Source: Planctomycetota bacterium
GTDB lineage: Bacteria > Planctomycetota > UBA1135 > UBA2386
Direction of reading: 5' to 3'
Length of the DNA: 52,409 bases
NCBI GenBank assembly: GCA_016795295.1
Contig: JAEUHP010000056.1
Coordinates: 1-52,409 of the forward strand
Numbering within the stretch: position 1 is the stretch's first letter; each line of letters begins with the position of its first letter. Below the pieces are notes generated by a model. The model did not search any database. It was not told the DNA's origin and saw only the letters and a list, made by a program, of their open reading frames with translations. Shown here piece after piece: positions 40,863 to 49,749 of this stretch. The translations under genes were made by a program, and so were the position numbers.

Positions 40863-42403
40863 CGCGCTCCCCCCTCGGCTTCGAACACCCGGAAACCCGG
40901 CAGTTCCTGCCAAACTGCCGCAGCCTGGCGCGGCCCCGCCCCGGCCGCCCGTCCAGCCCCGCCGCCGCCGGCGGGAGCCAGCGCCTGGCACAGCACCGCT
41001 GCGGCCAGTGCCAGGTCCTCGGGCGGCAACCCGGGACCCGTGGCGAGCTCTGGCCGGCGCTTCAGCATGTCGGTGGACAGGCGGGCGGCGCGGAACGCGG
41101 GGTCGTCGACCACGCGCCGCAGGAAGTCCACGTTGGTCGGGATGCCCAGGTACACCGTGTCGCGCAGCGCCTGACTCAAACGCGCACACGCGGTGGCCCG
41201 GTCCGGAGCCCACACCACCAGCTTGGCGAGCATCGAATCGTAGTAGGGCGGCACTTCCCACCCGGTGTAGACGCCGCTGTCGCAGCGGATGCCGGGCCCT
41301 TCCGCCTCGCGCACCAACCGCAGCAGTCCCGCCGCTGGCAAATAGCCCGTTTCGGGCGACTCGGCGCACAGCCGGGCCTCGATGGCGTGGCCGCGCGGGC
41401 GCAGGTCGCGCCCGGCGAGCAGGTCGCCGAGGCGGCCACCCGCCGCCACGTGCACCTGCAGGTGCACGAGGTCGACCCCGGTGACCAATTCGGTGACGGG
41501 ATGCTCGACCTGCAGGCGGGTGTTGACCTCGAGGAAGTAGAAGTTGCCGCGGTCGTCGAGCAAGAACTCGGCGGTGCCGGCGTTGTCGTAGCCGACCCGC
41601 TGCGCCAGCGCCACCGCCGCAGCCCCCATGCGCGCCCGGAGCGCCTCGTCGACCACGGCCGACGGTGCCTCTTCCAGCACCTTCTGGTTGCGCCGCTGCA
41701 CCGAACACTCGCGCTCGTGCAGCGAAACCACGGTGCCGTGGCGATCGCCGATCAGCTGGATCTCGATGTGCCGAGCCGGGAACACGGCGCGTTCGAGGAT
41801 CAGTCGGTCGTCGCCGAACGAGGCGGCCGCCTCGCGCCGACTCGCCGCGATCGACTCTTCGAGGTCGGCTTCGCGCTCGACCAAGCGCATGCCTCGCCCG
41901 CCGCCACCGGCACTGGCCTTGACCATCACCGGCATGCCGATCGAACGCGCATAGGCCGCCAGCACCTGATCCCCACCGTCCTGTTCGGTGCCGGGGATCA
42001 CGGGCACGCCCGCGGCGATCGCCTCTTCACGGGCCGCCTTCTTGCCACCGAGCCGCTCCATCGCCTCGGGGTTGGGACCGATGAACACCAACCCGGCATC
42101 CCGCACCGCGCGGGCGAAACGGGCGTTCTCCGACAGGAAGCCGTAGCCGGGATGGATCGCTTCGGCACCGGAACGGCGGGCAGCGTCGAGCACCTTCGCG
42201 ATGTCGAGGTAACTCTCGGCGGCGGTGTTGCCGCCCAGCGGCAGTGCGTGGTCGGCGGCCAACACGTGGGCGCAGCGCGCGTCGGCATCGCTGTGCACTG
42301 CGACCGACTCGACACCGAGTTCGCGCAGGCCGCGGGCGATGCGCACCGCGATCTCGCCACGGTTGGCGATCAGGACGCGGCGGAACGGGGGAGTGTGGAC
42401 CAT
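40859..42403 (-). CDS. Biotin carboxylase subunit of an acyl-CoA (propionyl/methylcrotonyl-type) carboxylase
   Basis: A 514-residue biotin carboxylase that uses ATP and bicarbonate to carboxylate biotin. Motifs seen are RRVLIANRGEIAVRI at the N-terminus, HPGYGFLSEN, the ATP-grasp glycine loop KASAGGGGRGM (about 160-170), the active-site segment EVNTRLQVEHPVTE (about 287-300) and the biotin carboxylase C-terminal domain. The last 60 residues are Ala/Gly-rich. No carboxyltransferase (beta) subunit is in the window. The sequence style fits methylcrotonyl- or propionyl-CoA carboxylase alpha subunits more than AccC, because its carrier has an extra N-terminal domain; the substrate is not decided by this gene. 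Confidence 0.93.
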   Translation of the reverse strand: MVHTPPFRRVLIANRGEIAVRIARGLRELGVESVAVHSDADARCAHVLAADHALPLGGNTAAESYLDIAKVLDAARRSGAEAIHPGYGFLSENARFARAVRDAGLVFIGPNPEAMERLGGKKAAREEAIAAGVPVIPGTEQDGGDQVLAAYARSIGMPVMVKASAGGGGRGMRLVEREADLEESIAASRREAAASFGDDRLILERAVFPARHIEIQLIGDRHGTVVSLHERECSVQRRNQKVLEEAPSAVVDEALRARMGAAAVALAQRVGYDNAGTAEFLLDDRGNFYFLEVNTRLQVEHPVTELVTGVDLVHLQVHVAAGGRLGDLLAGRDLRPRGHAIEARLCAESPETGYLPAAGLLRLVREAEGPGIRCDSGVYTGWEVPPYYDSMLAKLVVWAPDRATACARLSQALRDTVYLGIPTNVDFLRRVVDDPAFRAARLSTDMLKRRPELATGPGLPPEDLALAAAVLCQALAPAGGGGAGRAAGAGPRQAAAVWQELPGFRVFEAEGGAR

Positions 42404-42475
42404 CGCCGCCCACCATACTCCCCTGGCCAGCGGATTCCTGCCGGCAGATTCGCGCTCCGGCGTGGCGCGGCAGCC

Positions 42476-43858
42476 TCAGCCGCCGATCACGGCCCGGGCC
42501 GGGCGGCTCATGCCGCCGATGCGATTGCTCACGGCCTCGTCCGGAATGAAGGCCTGGACGTAGTAGAGCACGTTCAACAAGCCCGACTGGTTGGGGATCG
42601 GAAAGCCGAAGCCCGCTGCGCCCGCACCTGCGCCGACCACCACGCCGTAGGTGCCGACCCCGGCCACTTCCAGCGAACAATCCGGCAGGCCGAACGGCGC
42701 CAGGCTGAGGGGCAGCGGCCCACCGTTCCAAGTGTTGGCCGTGTAACCCTGGGCGAACAGGACGAAGGTGGTGTTGGCTGGAATCGGCGCCGCCACCATG
42801 TCGAGCTGCTGGCCGATCCGCGGTGTAGCCGCCGCCTGGATCGTGGCGATCCCGGCACTCGTCGGGCAGCCGTGCCCGAAGCTGCCGAAGATGCCGCCGT
42901 TGACGCCGGCGTACTCCCAGGTCTGGTTGCCGAACGAAGTGCCGAAGCCGCCGAAAGTCACGAACCGATTGCGCGACGCGTCGAACGCCCCGTACATCTC
43001 GGTCGCGAACGGCGAGCCCGCCCCCACCTGGATCGCCAGCCACTCGTCCCCGGTGTACTCCAAGGTCTGGGTGAGGACGCTCTGCCCGTCCGAACCACCG
43101 TAGACCACGATCCGCTGGCGCCGCGTGTCGTAGTCGGCGGTGGCGCGATAGCGCGGTGCCGGCGGCGTGGCGAAGACGCGCTCGGCCCACCGCACCCCGT
43201 CGTACTCCCAGGTGTCCTGACGGACCGTGCCGCTGGGCGAGTGGAACCCGCCGAACACCACGGTCACCGCGCGCCCGGCGTCGTAGGCCATCACCATCTC
43301 CTGACGCGCCGAGGGTGCTTCGACCGTGTCGACATGCCGCCACTCGAGGCCGTCGAACTCCCAGGTGTCGTCGAAGGTGGTCAGATTGCCGCGACCGCCG
43401 AACAGCACCACCCGATCGCGGCGCTGGTCGTAGGCCATGCCATAGAGATGGCGCGGCGGCGGGACCGTGGCCGGCGTGACTTGCAACCACCCCGAACCGT
43501 TCCACACGTAGGTGTCGTTGGCCGAAACACTCACGGTTGGCGACCGGCCACCAAAGGTGACCAAGCGGTTGCGCTGCGTGTCCCGCACCAGAACGTGCCC
43601 CCAACGGCCCGGCATCGAGCTGGTCGGGGTGAGCTGGGTCCAGGTGATCCCGTTGTAGGCCCAGGTTTCGTCGATCAGCGTGCTGGTGCTCGGATCGAGA
43701 CCGCCATGCAACACCAGCCGGTTCGCGGTGCCGTCGAAAGCCATGGCACCGGCGCGACGCAGGGTCGGCGAGTTGGCGGGATTCGCCCGCGTCCAGGTCT
43801 GCGCACCGAGGGCACCGACCACGAGCAACGACGTGAGGACTGAGGAATGGGCGTTCAT
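42476..43858 (-). CDS. Secreted Kelch-repeat beta-propeller protein with C-terminal extracellular module
   Basis: A 460-residue secreted protein. The signal peptide is MNAHSSVLTSLLVVGALGAQ. Residues about 20-330 are Kelch-type repeats (units such as NRLVTFGGRSP, DTYVWNGSGW, DRVVLFGGRGN, DTWEFDGLEW, ATADYDTRRQRIVVYGGSDG), predicted to fold as a propeller. Residues about 335-460 form a separate module starting FGHGCPTSAGIATI and continuing PLPLSLAPFGLPDCSLEV, GFGFPIPNQSG and VQAFIPDEAV. Modules of this kind recur at the end of secreted Planctomycetota proteins (my recollection of the group). No function can be assigned beyond extracellular binding or cell-surface structure. The start has only a weak upstream GGAG. 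Confidence 0.85.
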   Translation of the reverse strand: MNAHSSVLTSLLVVGALGAQTWTRANPANSPTLRRAGAMAFDGTANRLVLHGGLDPSTSTLIDETWAYNGITWTQLTPTSSMPGRWGHVLVRDTQRNRLVTFGGRSPTVSVSANDTYVWNGSGWLQVTPATVPPPRHLYGMAYDQRRDRVVLFGGRGNLTTFDDTWEFDGLEWRHVDTVEAPSARQEMVMAYDAGRAVTVVFGGFHSPSGTVRQDTWEYDGVRWAERVFATPPAPRYRATADYDTRRQRIVVYGGSDGQSVLTQTLEYTGDEWLAIQVGAGSPFATEMYGAFDASRNRFVTFGGFGTSFGNQTWEYAGVNGGIFGSFGHGCPTSAGIATIQAAATPRIGQQLDMVAAPIPANTTFVLFAQGYTANTWNGGPLPLSLAPFGLPDCSLEVAGVGTYGVVVGAGAGAAGFGFPIPNQSGLLNVLYYVQAFIPDEAVSNRIGGMSRPARAVIGG

Positions 43859-43988
43859 GTGCTTGGCAACGACTCCGAGGGGCGGCCGTGGCGGAATTCT
43901 ACCCGACCGGACGAGCTTTGGCCCAGCCCCGTTCGCCAGCCACCCTGGCCGCTGCGTACCCGACCGCGCATCGCCGGCCGGTGGGCGC

Positions 43989-44696
43989 CTACCCTGGAGT
44001 CCGAACGGCGGCGCCCGCGGCCTCCAGCGCAGCGCGCACGGCCCGGGCGATCGCCAGAGCGCCTGGGGTGTCGCCGTGCACGCAAAGCGTGTCGATGCCG
44101 CCCCGGCGCAGCAGGGCCACCGCCTGCTCGGCCGCCCGCTGCGGTTCGTGCAGCACCCCCGAAGGCGCACTGCGGGGCAGCAGGCTGCCATCCGCAGCAT
44201 ACCCGCGGTCGGCGAAGCCCTCGGCGGCCACCGGCAGACCGGCAGCGCGCAAGCTCTGCTCGGCTGGCGAACCGGCGAACACCACCAGCGGCCGCCCGGG
44301 CAGTTCGCCGTGCACGGCGGCGGCAACCGCCAGGGCCAGCGCTGGGTCCCTGGACAAGTCGTGGTAGAGCGCGCCATGCGGCTTGCAGTGGCGCACCAGC
44401 ACACCCTGACGCCGCGCTTCGTTCGCCAGAGCCGCCACCTGCGCGCGCAGCACCTCGAGCAGCGCGGCGCGCGCCATGCCAGCGGGTGCGCAGCGGCCGA
44501 AGCCGGCGCGATCCGGATAACTCGGATGCGCGCCCAGCGCCACGCCGTGCTCGCGGGCGCGCTGGACCGCGAGGGCCATGCTCGCCGCGTCCCCGGCATG
44601 GCCGCCACAAGCCACGTTCACGGAACTCACCACGGCGTAGAGCGGCGCATCGTCCCAGCCTTCGCCGACATCGGCATTGAGGTCGATCGTGGTCAC
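43989..44696 (-). CDS. pxpA: 5-oxoprolinase subunit PxpA (LamB/YcsF family)
   Basis: A 235-residue protein of the LamB/YcsF family. The start IDLNADVGEGW, then SVNVACGGHAGDAASM, GAHPSYPDRAGFGR, VRHCKPHGALYHDLSRDP, GFADRGYAADGSLLPR and CVHGDTPGA are all diagnostic. PxpA works with PxpB and PxpC in ATP-dependent hydrolysis of 5-oxoproline to glutamate. The start is GTG (GTGA overlap with the stop of the MFS gene). Related lactam- or allophanate-type roles are possible, since the family is broader than 5-oxoprolinase. Confidence 0.93.
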   Translation of the reverse strand: MTTIDLNADVGEGWDDAPLYAVVSSVNVACGGHAGDAASMALAVQRAREHGVALGAHPSYPDRAGFGRCAPAGMARAALLEVLRAQVAALANEARRQGVLVRHCKPHGALYHDLSRDPALALAVAAAVHGELPGRPLVVFAGSPAEQSLRAAGLPVAAEGFADRGYAADGSLLPRSAPSGVLHEPQRAAEQAVALLRRGGIDTLCVHGDTPGALAIARAVRAALEAAGAAVRTPG

Positions 44697-45919
44697 TCCA
44701 GCTCCCGCCCGCGGGTCTCGGGCAAGAAGCCCACCAGCACACCGGCCGCGGCGAAGAACAACACGGTCAGCAGCAAGGCCGAAGCAAGGCCGTGCACGTC
44801 CGCCACGGCGCCCAGCGACAACGGCGCCAGCGCCGAGAGCGCCCGCCCCGCGTTGTAGCAGAACCCCTGTGCCGTGCCGCGGATCGCCGTCGGAAACAGC
44901 TCGGCCAACAAACTGCCGAACACACTGAATGGCCCGTGGCCGAAGCAACCGATCCACGGTCCGAGCCAGAACAACAGTTCGCCGTGTTGCGCGCCGAGGG
45001 CGAACGCCGGCACCGCGAGTGCGGCACCGAGCACGAACCAGCGCACCGCAGCGCGGCGGCCGAGCCGATCGGCCAGCCAGCCGAAGCCGATGTAGCCGAC
45101 GAACGCTCCGCCCTGGACCGCCAGGATCCACGGTGTGCTCTTGACCAGGCCGAGGCCGGCACCGCCCTGCGCCACCGGACTGGCCAAGAACGTCGGCAGC
45201 CAGGTGAACAGCCCCCAGTAGGCGAACAGCAAGCAGGTGGCGAACGCCGTCGCCAGCAGGGTGCGGCGTCGCAGCTCGGGCGCGAACACGGCCCGCAGCC
45301 CCGCCCACGGCGCGAGCCGCGGGCCAGCCGCGGGCGATCGCACCGGCTCGGGCACCAACCGGCGGATGGCGAACGTCAGCAGTGCCGGGAGCAGGCCCAG
45401 CACGAACAATGGCCGCCAGCCATGACGCGGGATCACCGCCGCCGCGACCACTGCTGCGAGCGCATAACCGATCGCCCAGCCAGCCTGCATGCAGCCGATC
45501 GCGCGGCCGCGCGACGCCGCGGGCCAGGCTTCGGCAACCAACACCGCCCCAGCACTCCATTCGCCACCGAGCCCGATGCCGACCACCGCCCGACACACCA
45601 CGAGGGCCCACACCGAGTCGGCGGCGGCAGTCAAACCCGTGCCCAACGAGTAGACCAGGATCGCCAGCGCGAGCGCCCGGACGCGGCCGATGCGATCGGC
45701 GAGCATGCCGAAGCCGATGCCGCCGACCGCCGAGCAGACCAACATGGCCGAGGCCAGGGCCCCCGCCCCCTGCTGCGACAGTCCGAACTCGCTGCGGATC
45801 GCTTCGAGGGCGAACGCGTACAACATCACGTCGAAAGCATCGAGCAGCCAACCCAGCCCGGCCGCCCACAGCGACAACCACGCCGCGCGCGGAATCGGGT
45901 GCCGATCAGTGGAGGCCAT
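44693..45919 (-). CDS. MFS transporter between pxpC and pxpA
   Basis: A 408-residue major facilitator protein with about 12 hydrophobic helices in two halves. The loop 2-3 motif GMLADRIGR and its partner GWLADRLGRR (equivalent second-half loop) are present, as are GLGGEWSAGAVLVAEAWP and LFPTAIRGTAQGFCYNAGR, which resemble the aromatic-acid/sugar proton symporter group. It ends in a cytoplasmic tail FLPETRGRELE (the family PETKG). Its position between pxpC and pxpA suggests it imports 5-oxoproline or a related acid. It overlaps pxpC by 14 bases and pxpA by GTGA. Confidence 0.9.
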   Translation of the reverse strand: MASTDRHPIPRAAWLSLWAAGLGWLLDAFDVMLYAFALEAIRSEFGLSQQGAGALASAMLVCSAVGGIGFGMLADRIGRVRALALAILVYSLGTGLTAAADSVWALVVCRAVVGIGLGGEWSAGAVLVAEAWPAASRGRAIGCMQAGWAIGYALAAVVAAAVIPRHGWRPLFVLGLLPALLTFAIRRLVPEPVRSPAAGPRLAPWAGLRAVFAPELRRRTLLATAFATCLLFAYWGLFTWLPTFLASPVAQGGAGLGLVKSTPWILAVQGGAFVGYIGFGWLADRLGRRAAVRWFVLGAALAVPAFALGAQHGELLFWLGPWIGCFGHGPFSVFGSLLAELFPTAIRGTAQGFCYNAGRALSALAPLSLGAVADVHGLASALLLTVLFFAAAGVLVGFLPETRGRELE

Positions 45920-46808
45920 CGAGCACCTCCGCCCGCTGCCGTTGCAGGTGCCGCGCCACCGCCGCGGTGATCCAGACGAAGCGCACCGCGACGCGCGGCG
46001 CCAACTGCCCCAAGCGCGCCAAGTCGACCGCGGCCAGGGTGGCGATCTTCGGGTAGCCCCCGGTGGTCGGTTGGTCGACGCCCAGCACGATCGGCTGGCC
46101 ATCGGGCGGCACCTGCAGCGCCCCTGGTGGCACACCCTCGGTGAGCAGTTCGCGATTCGGCACCGGCAGTGGTTCGCCGCGCAAGCGCACGCCAGTGCGA
46201 TCGCTGTGGTCGGCGACGTGCCACTCACGGGCAACCAGAGCCTCCCGCGCAGTGCGCGAGAACCACGCGTGCTGCGCTCCAGGCACCAACCGCAGGGGGC
46301 CAGCCACGTAGTCGGGGAGCTGTGCCGGATCGAACGACCGAAACTGCACCGGCTCCGCCGCAGCGCTGCCGATCGGCAGGCGATCGCCCGCGCGCAACGC
46401 CCGACCACCCAGGCCGCCGAAGCTGCCCGCAAGATGCGTGGCGGCGCTGCCGAGCACCGGCGGGACGTCGATGCCGCCGCGCACACACAGGTAGGCGCGC
46501 GCACCCGGCCCGAGGCGCCCCACGACCAGCCGTTCGCCGGCGCGCAGGTCGCGCACCTGCCACGGCCCCGGCACGCCGAGGCCAGTGAGCACCACGGTGC
46601 AGGCAGCCTCGGCCACGAACGTGCCGCCGAGCAGGGTCAGTTCGATGCCCGAGGCCCCCTCGGGATTGCCGACCAGGCGATTGCCGAGGCGCAGCGCCAG
46701 CGGATCCGCGGCGCCACCTGGGGCAACACCCTGGCTGGCGAAGCCAACCCGCCCAAGGTCTTGGACGGAGGCCTGCAGACCTGGATGTTCGACGAGCAAG
46801 TGGTGCAC
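45906..46808 (-). CDS. pxpC: 5-oxoprolinase subunit PxpC / biotin-dependent carboxyltransferase family
   Basis: A 300-residue protein of the KipA/PxpC family (urea amidolyase-related). Diagnostic segments are GLQASVQDLGRVGFASQGVAPGGAADPLALRLGNRLVGN, IELTLLGGTF, YLCVRGGIDVPPVLGSAATHLAGSFGGLGGR, SDRTGVRLRGEPL, TEGVPPGALQVPPDGQPIVLGVDQPTTGGYPKI and the C-terminal RVAVRFVWI. The start is taken as GTG 46808 (VHHLLVEHPGLQ), because the family begins about ten residues before VQDLGR. There is no ribosome binding site to confirm it. In most bacteria pxpB (KipI) is directly upstream of pxpC, but here only 217 bases of non-coding DNA precede it. Confidence 0.9.
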   Translation of the reverse strand: MHHLLVEHPGLQASVQDLGRVGFASQGVAPGGAADPLALRLGNRLVGNPEGASGIELTLLGGTFVAEAACTVVLTGLGVPGPWQVRDLRAGERLVVGRLGPGARAYLCVRGGIDVPPVLGSAATHLAGSFGGLGGRALRAGDRLPIGSAAAEPVQFRSFDPAQLPDYVAGPLRLVPGAQHAWFSRTAREALVAREWHVADHSDRTGVRLRGEPLPVPNRELLTEGVPPGALQVPPDGQPIVLGVDQPTTGGYPKIATLAAVDLARLGQLAPRVAVRFVWITAAVARHLQRQRAEVLDGLH

Positions 46809-47025
46809 AGGGCCGACCCGGGGGACAGAGCAGACGGCAAGGCGCAGCTGGCCGCAAGGCTCCTGCGCCGTCCCCCACCACGGCGCCCCAGGGGTGCAGG
46901 TCGAGCGACCCCTCCGGCACCCGCCGATCGGCCGCGGCCCCACGCGCGCACGGCCCTTGGCGCGCCGGGGCTGCGTCGAGGCAAACCCACCGATTCCGCC
47001 CGGATGCACGCCATACTGGCGCACC

Positions 47026-49713
47026 ATGTCGCTCCGCTCGCCGTGGTTCGCTTCGTTGCTGCTGTTGGTCGCCTGCACCCTCGGCGATCCAGCCCGCCCA
47101 CCCGCACCCCGCACGCCGGTCGGGCGCGGCCCGGATGGCCAGACCACGACACCCGTCAACCAGGTCGTCGCCCCGACTGGCCGGATCACCGAATTGCCCG
47201 GCATGCGCCCCCAGGTGTTGGCGCGCTCGAACGACGGTCGCCACTACTACACCGCCGGCAAAACCAGCGAATTGGTCGTGCTCGACGCGGCGACCGGCGC
47301 CATCGCCCAGCGCGTGCCGCTGCCTGCCGACCGGCAAGCACCACCGAACGCCGCGACCAGCACGATGGAACTGGCCCCGGACAAAGACGGCCAAGCCAGC
47401 TACACCGGGCTCGTGGTGAGCGGCGATGGCCGCACCATTTTCCTGAGCAACGTGCGCGGCACCGTCAAGGTGTTCCGCGTCCAAGACGACGGTTCGGTGC
47501 AACCCTCACACAGCTTGCCGCTGCCGCCCGCGAACGCACCGCGGCGCAAGGCAGAGATCCCGAGCGGTTTGGCCCTGTCGGTCGACGGTCGCCGTCTCTA
47601 CGTGTGCGGCAATCTCTCGAACCAGTTGTTCGAACTCGACGCGACCAGTGGCGCAGTGCTGCGCACGTTCCCGGTCGGCGTGGCACCGTTCGACGTGGTG
47701 CTGGCCGGCACGCGGGCGTTCGTCAGCAATTGGGGTGGCCGGCGTCCCGAGGCTGGGGATCTGACCGGCCCGGCAGGCCGCGGCACGGTGGTGCGAGTCG
47801 ATCCGGTGCGGCACATCGCGAGCGAAGGCTCGGTCACCGTGCTCGATCTCGCCGCGGGTGCCCTCCTGACCGAAGTGCGCACCGGGCTGCACGCCAGCGA
47901 CCTGGCCGTGTCGCCCGACGGCAACTGGGTGGTGTGCGCCAATGCCGGCAGCGACACACTGACGATCCTGGACCGCGATGGCCGCGTGGCCGACACGCTG
48001 TGGGCCCGCATGCAGCAGAACGACCTGCTGCAGGCCTCGCCGAACGCCGTGTGTTTCTCGGCCGACGGCGAGCGTCTCTACGCCGCCAACGGCACCATGA
48101 ACGCCGTGGCGGTGTTCGAGTTCGAACCCGAAGAACGCGGCGACAGCGAACTGCTCGGCTGTGTGCCGGTGGGTTGGTACCCGGCGGCTCTGTGCCTGGA
48201 TCCGACCCGCGGCGAATTGGCGGTGGCGCACGTGAAAGGGCTCACCGAGGGTCGCAAGCGCAAAGGCAGCGGCGTGCCCGAATTCAACACGCACCAGTAC
48301 CAGGGTTCGGTGGTGGTGCTGCGCGAACCGGCGGCAGCCGAACTGCCAGCGGCGACGGCGCGAGTGGCACGCCTGCTGCGGCGCGACGCCATCGAGGCGG
48401 CGCGCCTGCCCGCACGTTCCGGCCAGCCACCGCGGCCGATCCCCGAGCGCATCGGCGAACCGAGCTGCATCGAACACGTGGTCTACGTGATCAAGGAGAA
48501 CCGCACCTACGACCAGGTCCTCGGGGATCTGGTCGGTGGCAACGGCGATGCCGAGCTGTGCATCTTCGGCGAGACGATCACCCCGAACCAGCACGCACTG
48601 GCCCGGCAGTTCGTGCTGCTCGACAACACCTATTGCGCTGGCATCTTGTCGGCGGACGGCCACCAATGGACCACGGCGGCGTTCGCCACCGACTACCTGG
48701 AGAAGAGTTTCGCCGGCTGGCCGCGCAGTTACCCCGACGGCATGGGTGAAGACGAATCCGACGCCCTGTCGTACTCGCCGGCGGGGTTCCTGTGGGACCA
48801 CGCCATCGCCGCGGGACTCACGTTGCGCAACTACGGCGAGTTCTGCGGCCCCGAGGTGCGCTGGCGCGACGGCCGCAAGGGCGTCCCGGACTTCGGTGCG
48901 TGCTTCCGGGCCTGGCGCGACCGCACCGACGAAGTGGTGTTCGGCTGCGCCGCCAGCGTGCCGTCGCTCGTGCCGTACAGCCCGAGCGGCTACGTCGGCT
49001 GGGAGATGTCGGTGCCGGACCAGTTCCGCGCCGATTTCGTGCTGCGTGAACTCGCCGAGTTCGAGCGCAAAGGCGAGTTCCCGCGCCTCGTGCTGATCTG
49101 CCTGCCCAACGACCACACCTCGGGCACCAAAGCGGGCTGCCCGACTCCGGCGGCGTGTGTCGCCGACAACGACCTCGCGTTCGGCCGCATCGTCGAGGCC
49201 CTGTCTCATTCGCGCTTCTGGCCGCGCATGGCGATTCTAGGCATCGAAGACGATCCGCAGAACGGCTGGGACCATGTCAGTGGCTATCGCACCACCTGCT
49301 ACGTGGCGAGCCCGTACGCGCGTCGCGGCGTCACGGTGTCGACGCAGTACAACACCACCAGCGTGATCCGCACCATCGAACAGATCCTCGGGCTGCGGCC
49401 GATGAACGTGTTCGACGCCAGCGCCGAGCCGATGTTCGACTGCTTCCAGGACACGCCGGACCTGACGCCGTTCGTGGCACTGCCGACCAACGTGCCGCTC
49501 GACCAGATGAATCCGCAGCCGACCGCAATCGCGGACCCGGTGCTGCGCGCCGACGCCGAGCAATCGGCGACCTTCGACTTCGCGCAGATCGACCGCGCTC
49601 CCGAGGACCTGTTGAACCGGATTCTCTGGCGCAGCCAGCGCGGCCGTACGCCCTATCCGGAGTGGGCGATCTCGGTGCACGGGGACGACGACGACGACGA
49701 CCGAGGTCCGTGA
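47026..49713 (+). CDS. Lipoprotein with YncE-like beta-propeller and C-terminal phosphoesterase domain
   Basis: An 895-residue protein. It has a lipoprotein signal (MSLRSPWFASLLLLVAC, Cys17). A seven-bladed YncE/Lactonase-like propeller spans about residues 50-430 (LVVSGDGRTIFLSN, SGLALSVDGRRLYVCG, DLAVSPDGNWVVCANAGSDT, YAANGTMNAVAVFEF). A phosphoesterase domain (about 480-830) opens with EHVVYVIKENRTYDQVLGD, the ENR(S/T)(F/Y)D metal/nucleophile signature of the PF04185-type phosphoesterases. Later come SADGHQWTTAAFATDY, LICLPNDHTSGTKAGCPTPAACVADND and IEDDPQNGWDHVSGYRTTCYVASPYARRG. The tail has a run of six Asp. Such fusions are periplasmic or surface lipoproteins of unknown substrate. The upstream 217 bases divide it from pxpC and should hold both promoters. 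Confidence 0.9.
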   Translation: MSLRSPWFASLLLLVACTLGDPARPPAPRTPVGRGPDGQTTTPVNQVVAPTGRITELPGMRPQVLARSNDGRHYYTAGKTSELVVLDAATGAIAQRVPLPADRQAPPNAATSTMELAPDKDGQASYTGLVVSGDGRTIFLSNVRGTVKVFRVQDDGSVQPSHSLPLPPANAPRRKAEIPSGLALSVDGRRLYVCGNLSNQLFELDATSGAVLRTFPVGVAPFDVVLAGTRAFVSNWGGRRPEAGDLTGPAGRGTVVRVDPVRHIASEGSVTVLDLAAGALLTEVRTGLHASDLAVSPDGNWVVCANAGSDTLTILDRDGRVADTLWARMQQNDLLQASPNAVCFSADGERLYAANGTMNAVAVFEFEPEERGDSELLGCVPVGWYPAALCLDPTRGELAVAHVKGLTEGRKRKGSGVPEFNTHQYQGSVVVLREPAAAELPAATARVARLLRRDAIEAARLPARSGQPPRPIPERIGEPSCIEHVVYVIKENRTYDQVLGDLVGGNGDAELCIFGETITPNQHALARQFVLLDNTYCAGILSADGHQWTTAAFATDYLEKSFAGWPRSYPDGMGEDESDALSYSPAGFLWDHAIAAGLTLRNYGEFCGPEVRWRDGRKGVPDFGACFRAWRDRTDEVVFGCAASVPSLVPYSPSGYVGWEMSVPDQFRADFVLRELAEFERKGEFPRLVLICLPNDHTSGTKAGCPTPAACVADNDLAFGRIVEALSHSRFWPRMAILGIEDDPQNGWDHVSGYRTTCYVASPYARRGVTVSTQYNTTSVIRTIEQILGLRPMNVFDASAEPMFDCFQDTPDLTPFVALPTNVPLDQMNPQPTAIADPVLRADAEQSATFDFAQIDRAPEDLLNRILWRSQRGRTPYPEWAISVHGDDDDDDRGP

Positions 49714-49749
49714 GCGAGCGTGGGGCGCAGCGGACGTCGACGTCGCAGG

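Noticed and set aside
46809..47025. A degraded pxpB upstream of pxpC
   Set aside because: The 217-base region is far too short, and none of the minus-strand translations show KipI motifs.
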